From: Gloeophyllum trabeum ATCC 11539
Lineage: Eukaryota; Basidiomycota; Agaricomycetes; Gloeophyllales; Gloeophyllaceae
Direction: 5' to 3'
Assembly: GCF_000344685.1 (NCBI RefSeq)
Contig: NW_006920415.1
Location: 1,544,824-1,600,883 of the forward strand
Length of the DNA stretch: 56,060 nt
The position numbers and the translations under genes are program-made. Below, in pieces: positions 23,844 to 34,204 of the stretch. Numbering within the stretch: the stretch's first letter is position 1; every line of letters begins with the position of its first letter. The notes beneath the pieces were generated by a model. It worked only from the letters and a program-made list of their open reading frames with translations, ran no database searches and was not told the DNA's origin.

Positions 23844-23880
23844 GATATGTCGAGATCAACCCTCAGATCTCCGCCGATTC
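23844..23880 (+). promoter_or_regulatory. Conserved upstream block of MDR-A
   Basis: ATATGTCGAGATC followed by CAGATCTCCGCCGATTC, about 270 bp before the ATG. The same block recurs before MDR-C, D and E at similar distance. Confidence 0.65.
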
Positions 23881-24053
23881 AAGTTAGAGCACTCATATGC
23901 ATCCTCTCGGCTGAAAGGTAGCCTGAACACGCATTACCACTCAAACTATATTTACGCAATTAACGCCCCTACTGTGATGCGCGACACTGTAAAAACTTTG
24001 ACTCGCGAATTGTTTATGTTTAGCAGCGGAACACTCCCTCTACTTAGCTCCCT

Positions 24054-24086
24054 TTAGTCATCTGAGCCGAGACGTCATATAAGAGC
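24054..24086 (+). promoter_or_regulatory. Core promoter of MDR-A (TTAGTCAT, GACGTCAT, TATAAG)
   Basis: TTAGTCAT (24054-24061) resembles a Yap/AP-1 bZIP site. GACGTCAT (24071-24078) contains a CRE half-site, and TATAAG (24078-24083) lies 61 nt before the ATG. The same order and spacing is seen before MDR-D, and in looser form before MDR-E. Confidence 0.65.
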
Positions 24087-24138
24087 ACAAGCACAACCGC
24101 AAGACGCAATCTACCGCTGCCTCTCTGAAGCCTGTACA

Positions 24139-25644
24139 ATGGTGTCAAATATCCCTGCCATGTCTCGAGAGTATCGGCTTGCAAAGGCGAGGCGTATTCA
24201 ATAGGCGTCGTGGACTTACACCAACCTCCCATAGAATGAAGGGATCCAATCGCTCACATTGCGTGAAGCGCCGGTCCCTACCCCCGGCGACAAGGAAGTC
24301 CTAGTCAAAATCCACGCCGTCTCGCTGAACGTACGTCGCAAGCCGCCTCACATTCACTCACAGTTGGCAAAGCCGCATACCTCGCAGTACAGAGACCTCC
24401 TAGTAGCCAACAACGCGCACCCCTTCCAGTGAGCCACTCGCACACTCCTCCAATCTCCCTCTCCCCAACCCATACCCACCCAACCGCAGCAACAAACCGA
24501 ACCTCGTCCCCGCCGCGGACGCCTCCGGCACGGTCGTCGCGCTCGGGCCCGCCGTTACACGGTGGCGCGTCGGCGACCGCATCTCGTCCAACCTCGCGCC
24601 GGACCACATCCACGGCGACGCCGGGCCCGGCGGGCTCGGGCCCGTCCTGGGCGGCAGCGTCGACGGCGTGCTCACTGAGTACCGCGTCTTCGCCGAGCAC
24701 GTAAGTACGCTTGCATCCACCCTCCCGCCGCGCCCGCGACATACTGTCACGATGCCTATGGCTATGCAGAGCCTGGTGAGGATCCCCGCGAACCTGACGC
24801 ACGCGGAGGCGGCGACCCTACCGTGCGCGGGCGTGACCGCGTACAACGCGCTGCTCGGCCCGCGCCCCGTCAGGGCGGGAGACACCGTGCTCGTCCTTGG
24901 CACGGGCGGCGTGTCGGTCTTCGCGCTGCAGATTGCGCGCGCAAGCGGGGCGGCGGTGATCGTGACGAGCGGCAGCGACGAGAAGCTCGCACGGGCGACG
25001 CAGCTCGGCGCGACGCATGTTATTAATTACAAGAAGACGCCGGATTGGGAGGAGGAGGTGCTGCGTCTCGTGAGTGGATTCATTCCCTGCGTAGGGATCG
25101 CGGTGTTGACGGGATGGGCGGAGACGAATGGGAGGGGGGTAGACCATGTCATCGAGGTGCGCAGCTCACTTGGGGATGACTGCGTTGGTTCACTGCGAGA
25201 AAGGTCGGCGGCCCCGGCACCTTCGACAAGTCCATCGCCGCCGTGCGCATGCAGGGCAACATCCACGTGATCGGCTTCCTCGCAGGGGTGAGCGCCCTCC
25301 GTCAGGATCCACGAACGTTTGACCTCAGAATGACGCTTACTCCGCACCAAGGCAGCCGACGTCCCCAACCTACCGATGAAAATCCTGCAGAAGGGTATCA
25401 ACGTGCGCGGCATCCTCGTCGGGCCGCGTTCCTCGTACGCCTGCTCCGCCGTTCATCCATGGGAGAACAGGGACGCTGAGCGAGTGACTTCAGGTTCGAG
25501 GAGCTGGTACGGCTCGTCGAGGCCAACGACGTCAAGCCCGCGGTGGACAGGGCGTTTCCGTTCGAGCAGGCCAGGGAGGCGTACGCGCACTTGCAGGCGC
25601 AGAGGCACGTCGGCAAGGTGGTCATCCAGGTTGCGGAGGATTGA
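24139..25644 (+). CDS. MDR-family NAD(P)-dependent alcohol dehydrogenase/quinone oxidoreductase, copy A
   Basis: Nine exons: 24139-24186, 24235-24330, 24388-24428, 24490-24700, 24770-25069, 25124-25156, 25204-25287, 25352-25434 and 25494-25644. They encode 348 residues. Order: GroES-like N-domain ([28 protein letters not shown]), LVPAADASGTVVALGP, then a Rossmann fold with GTGGVS at residues 176-181, [14 protein letters not shown] and GATHVINYKK. The C-terminus is PFEQAREAYAHLQAQRHVGK. The catalytic and structural zinc ligands of classical ADH are missing, which places it among zinc-independent MDR reductases acting on aldehydes, enones or quinones with NAD(P)H. Intron 1 begins GC instead of GT (24187-24234). 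The paralogues have GT at this point. Apart from that nothing looks broken. It is separated from the other copies by a membrane-protein gene and a MITE. Confidence 0.85.
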
Positions 25645-26352
25645 GTGTTTCCTGGTATGAGATCGGTGGGCCTGTGACTTGTATTAGCACGAAGTGCGGA
25701 CCATAAATGTGCTCTCCGGAGGGGGGCATCAGCAAATGTTACCTGGTGGGCATTAGAGTAATCCATGCGCATGACCCGGGCTGCCGCTGGGCGCCTCACT
25801 CGTAAGATAAGCGACTGACCAGTTCCGCTGTACCCGTGCCTGCATATTCCAAGCTGTGAAGACCAATCCTGGTAGCACCCACCACAAAGACCCGCCGTCA
25901 TCCGTCATACTCCTCGGCGCCGCCAGTCAAACGAGGGGGTGTAGTCCGCCCTTCTTTGACATGGTCACGTCTGAGATCGTATGACGGACACTCGGCCCAG
26001 ATACCAACGCCAGATACTGCATGCAACCCAATACAACCCGGAGAAAGTTGGCTCGGGGTCCGGGGGTCGAGCAAATGACAACCGTAATATCCGTCTTCCA
26101 GGCTCTGGACGTAGTGTTGTCCAACTGCACGCTCCGTGTATGAGAGCGTCACAGGCTGTCGAAAGGGAGGAACTGAAGGTGGCGGAGGCACTCGTTCGAT
26201 AACTCTGCGCAGTCCGCTACATAGTGTGTGGTCTAGACTTGTACACGGCATTTCCTCAGTACGTCCGAGGATGCGGGCAATGGGGCGTTATCGGCTCACC
26301 TTCATCGCAGCCTGCAAGTCTGTTTCGAACAAGGAGCACTTTCTAATCGACA
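25645..26352. other. Intergenic, no gene recognised
   Basis: 3' flank of MDR-A. Overlapping short ORFs without domains. Confidence 0.35.
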
Positions 26353-26463
26353 CTTATGCTGGTCTTGGGCAATACGACCCCTCGAAAAAGCAATCCCACG
26401 GCTTGCTAAGACAAGTCAGCACTATTGGGTGTATAAGCCCTAGTGGCTGCCCAAGCGTCTGCT

Positions 26464-26518
26464 GTGTGGCCTAACGGGTCTGCGTTGCGGCTGTAGCTCG
26501 TAGATCTGGGTTCAAATC
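26464..26518 (+). other. tRNA-like Pol III box A/B pair (SINE-like remnant)
   Basis: GTGGCCTAACGGGT (box A-like, from 26465) is followed about 40 nt later by GGGTTCAAATCC (26508-26519), which fits the tRNA box B consensus GGTTCRANTCC. No acceptor stem can be paired, so this is not a working tRNA. It looks like a tRNA-derived SINE head captured in the MITE. Confidence 0.45.
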
Positions 26519-26534
26519 CTTAGGACTGCAAGTT

Positions 26535-26696
26535 TGGGTTAGGGTAGGTTAGGGTAAGTGGGGGGTCCGGGGGGGAACCCCCCGGTTGGTTAAGGTTCGG
26601 GTTAGGGTGAGGTGGTTAGGGTATGGGTTACAGGATATCGATAAAGGGGGGTTCCGGGGGGGAACGCCCCGGGTTGGTTAAGGTCTGGGTTTTCAT
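26535..26696 (+). repeat. Degenerate interstitial TTAGGG / G-rich repeats
   Basis: Four TTAGGG units with GGTTA and GGGTT variants lie within about 100 bp. They are interleaved with two copies of a GC-rich palindromic unit (core CCGGGGGGGAAC, near 26567 and 26653), each followed by GGTTGGTTAAGGT. TTAGGG is the usual fungal telomere repeat, but the units here are degenerate and internal. Confidence 0.7.
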
Positions 26697-26863
26697 ATAA
26701 AATATGCTCTGGAAGTGATTTGATATGCTACCCTGACCTTAGGACCGTCTCCTAGCGTCGGGAACAGTGACAGCCACGGCGCTTGCCATATTTGTAGTGC
26801 TTTGTCAGCTTATTCGTGGGATTGTTATTTCGAGGGGTCGTATTGTGCAAGTTCTTATGCTGG

Positions 26864-27920
26864 ATCGACGCGTCCACTATAAATTAACATAATTGGCGGT
26901 TCTGATGTCCGACGCGGCGGAGTTTGAAGCATCAGAAAATCATTCAAAATGCTTTGCGATGTGTCCGTACTTCGTCTTTGCTTCGTCTCGTCTGCTTTTT
27001 GTCGCGGTGAATGGGTTGCTGCAGAGAGTATTCACGCTCCAGAGGTGGGTGTTTTACTTAGTCATTCATTGCACTCTGCGACGTCTTCCCGCTCGCAATG
27101 ATGATACCCATATCGACCTTTACCACATTCAGAACTACACATGTAGACAAAACCGTTTGTTTCAGCCTTGACTGATCTATCCTGCCCACCCACCCGTTCT
27201 GCGTTTCCTTGCATCTTTCTGACCCTTTACCACAGGTCTGTTACCCCACCGTGATCTCTTCCTTTCGAGGATAAGGGCAATAGGGTGAGTGCACGTTTTC
27301 CCTGCTTGGCTAGCCGTGTCTTTGCGTTGCCTTGATGAAAACTGTCGATGGGCGGACACGAACGCCACCCGCCCGCGAAGCCTCCTGGTGTACAATGTGG
27401 AGGTGGGCGGGCTGCTTGTTGATATTCATCGAACTCTGACTTCCTCGCTCTCCCTCTCTTTCGCTTTCTTCCATCCCTCCATCCTTTTGCATGGAAAGCA
27501 GTCCGACTGACCAGTGCTTTCTGTCTCCAGGATTCACAGAACTTGGTTTGGGACCTTTACTCCCCGATCACGCGTGACCTGGCAGGTGGCTTGTTCTCCG
27601 GGTATTTACGTAGTCTGTCTCTGCTTGTATATATGATACCGCTCTTCTCCATACACTTCATCGCTATTGGAATCGTCATTTTTGCCATCCGCTGACGCTG
27701 GAGCTGCACTCGCTACCTCCCGAGACTAAATTCTAAGCTCGGCGACCGCAGCACCGCCCTGCAACCACGCTGGTCTTCGCCATGATACCCTCGCCTCTGC
27801 GCTATTTCTGAACCGTCCTTGAGTGCATATTGCGATAGAGTACTCCCGGGCGTGCTAGTCAGCTGCAGTACTTATAACGGCGCTTTCTTTCGTTGCTTTG
27901 GACCTGTTCCCCCCTTCTCC
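26864..27920. other. Intergenic/5' region, no gene recognised
   Basis: About 1 kb between the MITE and the membrane-protein start. The frame of the next gene is open back to 27819, but I see no other coding evidence. Confidence 0.35.
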
Positions 27921-29330
27921 ATGGGCGTCCGGACAGTCGTCGCGAGCGCGGCTGCGCCTCTCGTCTACCGCTTCTTCTCATCGCGCGAGCGCAAAGGCAA
28001 GACGCCCGAAGACGCAGAGCACCAGCCGCTCCTCACACCTGTTCCCACCTACGCAGGGGACGGCGCTGGGCGCTCCAGCGTAAGAGGGAGCCCCGAGCGC
28101 TTCAGACGGGACAGCGGGCTCGACAGGGTGCCCGAGGAGCTGGACGACGCGCCCGTGCCCGGGACAGAGCGCGCGTTCGAGGAGGCGGACGAGGACCCCC
28201 AGTGGGATTTGGAGGAGCAGGGGCTGTATACTGGTGCGTCCCCCGCCCTCCTCGTACCACCCCAGTGCAGTCGCCCATCGTGAAATTCAAATGCAGGCTC
28301 GTACAGGCGCGTGGTGGCGGCGTACACGCTCGTGCCCGTCTCTTGCCTGCTCATGTTTGCAGTGTTCGCAGTGTTACCAAGGACAGCGTGGCATGCTCCC
28401 AGTCCCAGTCCCGTTCCCAGCCCCTCGTTTCACGGCCGTGAGCTGCTGCTCTCGGCCGCGCTGTGGGCGCTCGCGCACCTCCTGCGCGTGCCGCTCTTCA
28501 CGCTCGCCTCTGCCCTCCTCCCGCCCTTCCCGGCCGCGGCGACGGTCCTCAGCACCGCGGCGCACGTCCTCCTGCAGACGCTCTTGCGCCTCTCCTCCTT
28601 TGCCCTCCTACCTGTCCATCTAGAGAATCATAGTCATACGCGCACACCGAGCTGGCGGGACCCTGCGTTTGGCCAGGCGTGGTGGCTCGCGCTCGGGTGG
28701 GCGGCGGCGGACGCCGCCGTGGGCATCGCGCAGGGGTACGTGCAGATCTCGCTGTATCGCGCCGTGCTGCTCTCGGAGGAGCAGGCGCGAGAGCTTGTGT
28801 TGAGGTATGGCGAGGGGTTGGTCGGGCAGCCGCGGCACGGGAAGATATTCCTCACCGAGAGCCCGCTAGACATCGCCGCGCCCGGAGAGGGGGTGAATGG
28901 GAGCGGGGTGGAGGAGGCGGTGGAGCGCGATTTGGAGGCTCTCGTGGCGCTGAAGACGCGCGAGGAGCTCGAGGAGGTGTACGGCGTGCCCGTCATTGTG
29001 CGTGCTCTATTCCCCCTTGACCTTGGGCCAACCGAGTTTATATATATACGTCCTCTTTCTCAGAAAATACCCGTGTTCGTGTCCGCGCTGCAGCGCATCG
29101 ACGCGATCATCTTGAGCCTGGGGCTCACGCTCCTGCTCGCCGCCGCGTACCTCCGGTCTTCCCTCGCGATCACGCTCCCGGCCGTCCTGCTCGTGCACCT
29201 CGCACTCGCGCTGCTGTACACGCCGCCGGTGCTGCCGCGCATCGGCGTGCACACGGCGGCGTATGTGGGCTTGCTCGCGGGCCTGGGGTGTTTGTTTGCA
29301 GGGTTGGGCATGTGGGGGGCGTTGTCGTGA
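27921..29330 (+). CDS. Multi-pass membrane protein, 426 aa, unknown function
   Basis: Exons 27921-28233, 28297-28997 and 29064-29330 (introns of 63 and 66 nt) encode 426 residues. The first 105 residues are polar and cytoplasmic-looking, with a TPEDAEHQPLLTP stretch similar to acidic dileucine sorting signals. Hydrophobic helices follow at about 112-133, 150-185, 205-228, 348-368, 372-391 and 400-423. Between helices 3 and 4 is a 120-residue soluble loop with acidic helices (LLSEEQARELVLRYGEGL, EEAVERDLEALVAL). I do not recognise the family. The number of helices and the dileucine-like signal suggest an endomembrane protein, but this is inference. The frame is open upstream to 27819; I chose 27921 because the extra 34 residues look non-coding. 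It interrupts the MDR array on the same strand. Confidence 0.65.
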
Positions 29331-30949
29331 GTGTGACGGTGTTTTGGATGTTGGAGGGGATATATGACGATGCTTGCTTTGCTGGAAACGAGGATACACG
29401 GTTGGATTGGCTTGCGGATCTATCACTATCACTATGGCGTCTTGTATAACTTATTGTTGCATAGACGGTTCGTTTGTATGGATACAGTCGTGAGGATTTA
29501 ATATGGCATGTAGGCAGATTCCCCGCTACTTCAGGGGGAGCCTATTTGTCTCAGGTCAAATTTATAATTTTTTCTTCCAAAGCATTTGAGCTGGTACTTT
29601 GTTTACAGTTTCTGGTTGTGGTAATTATTTAATTCCAGCAACATTTGTCTTATTCCTCATATACATGTATTGTGCTACGTTATAATTAGATGCATGTGAT
29701 ATGGGCCACGCAAAGGGGGAAGAGGGTTAGGCCACACAGGGGAGGGTCAGCCCATGCAGGGCAAAAGTGTTTCAGGTGACACAAGGGGGGAGGAGGAGGA
29801 GGAGGAGGAGGCTTCATTGAGGGGGGCATTAGGCCATGCAGAGGAATGGTTGAGATGTGTATGCACATCCTTGGGTCTGCCACGGAATTATCCATTATGT
29901 TGATTTATAATTATCTGATTCTTGGTATACTCCACTTGCTTCATAAGGCTTATCTCTGCTTGAGCTCTCTAGATATTTCCCATCAACTGTAGACAGAAGA
30001 GTAGTCTATGAGGCAATGTCATGGAGAGTCTGGTATTTCCTCATTTTTGTATTTATAATTTCGCATTCCATTTTTTCCAGAATTGTATATGTGATTCTTG
30101 TGGTAGTGCATCCAGCTCTGCGTAACATAGCTCAAAGCTGAATCTAGTTAATGCAAAGCTGCAAGGCCCAAAAGTTTGTTGAAAGAGAGGCTCCACTTTT
30201 CTAGAAGGCTCTCAGATTAGGGATGCGATGATCCAGCTTAGTCTGGTTATCAGCCAAAAATTCTGAACCTGGGACCAGACCACAGGTCTGGTTTGGGTGA
30301 TTTCCCGGACCTTGAACCTCAAAGAACCTAGAATCGTGTTGTGTCCAGTCAGGTTCCAGTTCGAACAGCAAAAAGTTACCATATTGGATAAGGTTCAGGT
30401 GCCTCACACCCTCTGAACCTCATTTCAGGTTCGGTCCTCCAGAAAGCTGGACCACAGACCAGAACATGAGTCCGGCTCAGGGTTCGAACTGGTTCTCCCA
30501 GGTTCGGGAACCAAACTGCAGCATCACTATCTCAGATCAGTGTGGCATGATTGCCTGGCAAAGTGCTATTTTCTGTTTCCCTGATATGACCTCTAATTAC
30601 CACAAAACTTGTACAAGACATATCATAGGTATCGACAGAGGCTCTTTGAACAAGAATGATGGCATGGGAATGAGAAATACAAGTTTCACAGCACACTTCA
30701 TAGGCTGGATGGGGCAAGGGCTACTAGTTTAGGTATACACCCCTCAGCTAAATCCTCTGGATCAGAACTCCAACATCAGGAATCACCAAATTCTATAGTG
30801 GTTCCCCCCGGATATATAGTCCTCCATAGGTCTATGTAGGTTGGATAGGTCAACATAGACAGGCAGAAGCCAAAATAGGGAGTTATAGGTGAGATGCATT
30901 TCCTGATGAATTTTGGATCAAAAGCTGTACTCTGGGCCTCTATTACTGG
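29331..30949. other. Gene-free, AT-rich, repeat-like region
   Basis: 1.6 kb without a gene. It contains a GGA trinucleotide run (about 29789-29812) within a G-rich segment, and a stretch (30225-30520) dense in GGTTC/GAACC words. Base composition is visibly more AT-rich than the neighbouring genes, as in decayed transposon DNA. Confidence 0.4.
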
Positions 30950-31464
30950 ACCAACGGGCGGGGTGTAGACCATGTTGTCGAGGTAAGAAAGCCTTGTCAA
31001 CTCCCCACCGCCTAGTATGATCTAACTGATCTTGAATACAGGTGGGAGGCCCTGGGACATTTGATAAGTCTATTGCAGCCGTCCGGTTAGAAGGAAGTAT
31101 CTACGTGATTGGCTTCGTCGCGGGGGTAAGTCTAGTCCAGCCTTGTGGAGATGCTTCTCTCGAGTTACACCCCCTCTCTCTTGTAGATTCAGGATGTTCC
31201 CAACGTCCCGATGCAGGTGCTTCAGAAAGGCATTACTGTCAGAGGTGTCCTTTGCGGGCCACACTCCTCATTCAGGGTTGTCTTGCGATGGTACAGCGCT
31301 GACTGGGTTTCAGCTTCGAGGACCTCAACAGACTGATCGAAACGAACGAGTTGAAGCGTGTGGTGGATAAGGTCTTCCCATTCGAGCAGGCAAAAGAGGC
31401 CCTCCTTCATCTGGCGGCGCAGCAACACATTGGCAAAGTGGTCATCCAGGTCGTAAAGGAGTAA
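30950..31464 (+). pseudogene. 5'-truncated MDR pseudogene (psi-B)
   Basis: Only the counterparts of MDR exons 6-9 remain: 30950-30982, 31042-31125, 31187-31269 and 31314-31464. Their lengths are exactly those of the intact paralogues (33, 84, 83 and 151 nt), and each frame is open. The coding half with the N-domain and Rossmann core is absent, and unrelated sequence begins right at the former intron 5/exon 6 border. The donor after exon 8 reads AT (31270-31271) where the intact paralogues have GT, a G-to-A change. The remnant includes VPNVPMQVLQKGITVRGVL and [20 protein letters not shown]. It lies 670 bp before MDR-C on the same strand, so unequal crossing-over in the array is a likely origin. 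Confidence 0.85.
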
Positions 31465-31872
31465 GCAAGATAGGAGCTTCGATAGACATGTAAGAGTAGC
31501 ACACATAGAGACATGGTTGTAGTCGCGAGCCATAGCTCCATTGAACAACGTGTTTCAGGACTGCGGAGAGGAACAACTTGATCCTCGGCCTAACTTCATG
31601 GCTACCTGGGACGACATATGAGGTCTGTCGCCTGAAGCAAGGGCAGAAGAAACAACATAATAGCACAACACAGGGCATTTTTGTACAGTATATGATAGCC
31701 CTTGACCATAGTCCTGCTGAAAGCAAGCATTCATCGCGGATATTGGTTTTGACTCTCTCCGAAGTCTGTTCCATGTCGCCACCTATAAAGGTCGGAAGCC
31801 AGTCGACTCAAGTCGTATGTGACCAGCAATGCATATACGAGCGGAGCTGGAATTGCGAGTGCCGCGCTTTGG

Positions 31873-31910
31873 AATATGTCAAGATCCGTCACTGAGATCT
31901 CCACCGATTC
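31873..31910 (+). promoter_or_regulatory. Conserved upstream block of MDR-C
   Basis: ATATGTCAAGATC and TCACTGAGATCTCC then ACCGATTC, about 245 bp before the ATG; same block as in A, D and E. Confidence 0.65.
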
Positions 31911-32025
31911 ACAACGTGATTATGCCCCGACGGACCCCACTCTATGTGCATAATGAGAGCTCTCAAGACGGAACGATGTCGCGATACTAGTAAGGAACAT
32001 AACTGATAAGGCAATATGGCAACGG

Positions 32026-32080
32026 GCTTAAGAAGTACCAGCAGGCGCACGAATACCTCTTCCGAGGCGTTAGATAAGAG
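32026..32080 (+). promoter_or_regulatory. Degenerate core promoter of MDR-C
   Basis: An AAGAAGTACCAGCAGG word shared with D and E is followed by TTAGATAAGAG at the place of the TATAAG box. TTAGTCAT and the GACGTCAT motif are not preserved, so this copy may be driven differently. Confidence 0.4.
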
Positions 32081-32133
32081 CGCGGCCAGAAGTCACGTTC
32101 ACGACTGCTCTTTTTACCGAACCTATAAGTACA

Positions 32134-33652
32134 ATGACGTCCAATCTCCCCTCCAAGGCTCGTGAGTACAGGCTCCCGAAGGTGAGCAACCATCCGGTGT
32201 AGGGGAGAACTGGCTTTTACGTCGATCTTGTCCTTTCCACAGTTTGACGGCATCCAGTCCCTCACTTTGCAAGAGGCACCAGTGCCCCAGCCTGGAGCCA
32301 AGGAAGTACTCGTCAAGATCCATGCGGTCTCCCTGAACGTACGTTTCCCAGCTCTTCTTCCCTCGCCTTACTCTCAGACACATATGTCTGTAGTACAGAG
32401 ACTTCGCAATGGTCAGCAAAGCCTACCCCTTCGCGTGAGCACGTTTGCTACTTTCCTCCCTCGATCCCAAAAAATCATGAACCCTCCCAGGCTCAAACCG
32501 AACCTCGTTCCCTGCTCCGACGCATCAGGCACAATCGTCGCGATTGGGCCCGGCGTCAAGGGCTGGCAAGTTAGCGAACGGGTTACCGCGAGCTTTGCAC
32601 TCGACCACCTCTACGGCGACTCTACTCCACAATCGCGCCAGAGCGTGCTCGCCGGCAGCATCGACGGCGTGCTCACTGAGTACCGCGTCTTCCCCGAGCA
32701 CGTACGCACAGCTCCGCACCTCCCAAACCGGATTCTGACGTGTCTTTTTGTGCGTAGAGCCTGGTCAGGGCTCCTTCGAACTTGTCGCACGCCGAAGTTG
32801 CAACGCTGCCATGTGCGGGCGTGACGGCATACAACGCCCTGCTTGGGCCGCGTCCAGTCAAGGCAGGCGAGACCGTGCTCGTCTTGGGCACAGGGGGTGT
32901 GTCCATCTTTGCACTGCAGATGGCGAAAGTGAGCGGTGCAGAGGTGATCGTGACAAGCGCCAGCGACGAAAAGCTCGAGCAGGCCAAGAAGCTGGGGGCC
33001 AAGCATGTTATAAATTACAAGAAGACACCGGACTGGGAGAAGGAGGTCTTGAAACTCGTGAGTGTGCCATCTGGGCTGCAAAGGACTGGCTCTGAGAGAC
33101 TGATTCGGAAAGACCAACGGCCGGGGTGTGGATCATGTTATTGAGGTGAGGCTGCGGAAGTGATGGTCTTCGCAGGATCCCTTGAGTTAAATTGGATTAA
33201 CCTAGAATTAGGTCGGCGGCCCTGGGACCTTGGACAAGTCCATCGCGTCCGTCCGTCTACAGGGGAATATCCACGTCATAGGCTTCCTCTCAGAGGTACG
33301 TGTAATGCGGCAACGGATGTTCATCGTAATTTAGGGGCCACCCATTACTCACAGGTGACGGAGGTCTCCAACGTACCCATGCAAATCCTGCAGAGAGGCA
33401 TCAACGTGCGTGGTGTCATGGTCGGGCCACGCTCCTCGTAAGTCTAAGCTTTTACATCCCGCATCTGCCTAGGATCAACTGATGGATGGACCGGGATGTA
33501 GGTTCGAAGACTTGGTCAGGTTGATTGAGGTCAATGATGTGACGCCTGCCGTCGATAAAGTGTTCCCGTTCGAACAAGCCAAGGAAGCGTATGAACACCT
33601 GCAGGCCCAGAAGCACTTTGGCAAGGTGGTCATTCAGGTCGCGAAGGACTGA
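32134..33652 (+). CDS. MDR-family NAD(P)-dependent oxidoreductase, copy C
   Basis: Nine exons: 32134-32181, 32243-32338, 32394-32434, 32491-32701, 32758-33057, 33113-33145, 33212-33295, 33355-33437 and 33502-33652. They encode 348 residues with all GT-AG introns. The domain plan is as in copy A: GroES-like N-domain ([19 protein letters not shown]), GTGGVS cofactor loop at 176-181, [18 protein letters not shown] and KHVINYKK, and a C-terminal [20 protein letters not shown]. No zinc ligands are seen. The exon 3 peptide ([14 protein letters not shown]) departs from the YRDLLVAN/SNNYPF of its paralogues. Exon 7 has TLDK where others have TFDK, and FLSE where others have FLAG. These changes suggest relaxed or altered selection. 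From 32941 to 33132 it is nearly identical to copy D, intron included. Confidence 0.85.
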
Positions 33653-33927
33653 GTGTCGGAGTTGGTGAACTATCGAATAGTCAGCAATGATGTGTACGAA
33701 TAGCACAAACGAAGGGTTAGCCGAAAAGAGCGGGTTGAAGGGGTCCGGCGTCTGAATTGATTGGTGAATCCACAACCTCGACCCAGGTCAGGTGTACGCT
33801 CCTCCATGCTTTTCCTCAAGGAAAACATCTAAAGTCTCCTCAATCCAGACGTATGATTGAGCGAGATCGTCAAGCAGGGCTCGGAGTCGACTTGACATGT
33901 TAATGTTACGAGAGGTTACCCAGCAGG

Positions 33928-33974
33928 ATATGTCAAGATCGTCTTAGATCGATCACTGAGATCTCGACCGATAC
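33928..33974 (+). promoter_or_regulatory. Conserved upstream block of MDR-D
   Basis: ATATGTCAAGATC, a short extra GATC-containing insert, then TCACTGAGATCTCG and ACCGAT, about 245 bp before the ATG. Confidence 0.65.
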
Positions 33975-34123
33975 GCAATATCGATGTGCCCCCCTCAATG
34001 CCCTCGATGTTGTTCGCTCTGAGGAGGCCCACCTAGCTACACAGAATTGGGCTGGAACATTCCGGATGTCGCGATCGACGATGGCGCGAGCCTTGTGAAG
34101 TACCAGCAGACCTACGAACACCG

Positions 34124-34155
34124 TTAGTCATCCTGCCAAGACGTCATATAAGAGC
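34124..34155 (+). promoter_or_regulatory. Core promoter of MDR-D (TTAGTCAT, GACGTCAT, TATAAG)
   Basis: TTAGTCAT (34124-34131), GACGTCAT (34140-34147) and TATAAG (34147-34152), 58 nt before the ATG, in the same arrangement as MDR-A. Confidence 0.65.
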
Positions 34156-34204
34156 GCGACCAGAAATCACAATCGACAGTTTCGTCTTGTGGCGATCCTA
34201 CGAA

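Larger units (their letters stand above)
26363..26853. mobile_element. Mutator-type MITE carrying TTAGGG-like repeats
   Basis: Flanked by the 10-bp direct repeat CTTATGCTGG (26353-26362 and 26854-26863), a target duplication size characteristic of Mutator-like elements. Imperfect terminal inverted repeats of about 50 bp share CAATACGACCCCTCGAAA and CAATCCCACG. There is no coding capacity. Inside are a tRNA-like box A/B pair (26464-26518) and a G-rich stretch with four TTAGGG units. The element lies between MDR-A and the membrane-protein gene at 27921. Confidence 0.65.

Noticed and set aside
24305..24903. Long minus-strand ORFs across the MDR and other GC-rich genes
   Set aside because: They are antisense shadows produced by GC-rich third positions and have no splice or domain support.
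26464..26518. Possible functional tRNA gene
   Set aside because: Box B fits well, but no acceptor or anticodon stems can be paired and the flanks belong to a MITE, so a SINE-like remnant is more likely.
26535..26696. Chromosome end or telomere
   Set aside because: TTAGGG units are few and degenerate, and genes continue on both sides; it is internal sequence inside a transposon.
32394..32434. Frameshift in exon 3 of MDR-C because its peptide differs from the paralogues
   Set aside because: The exon has the same 41-nt length and phase; the differences are substitutions.
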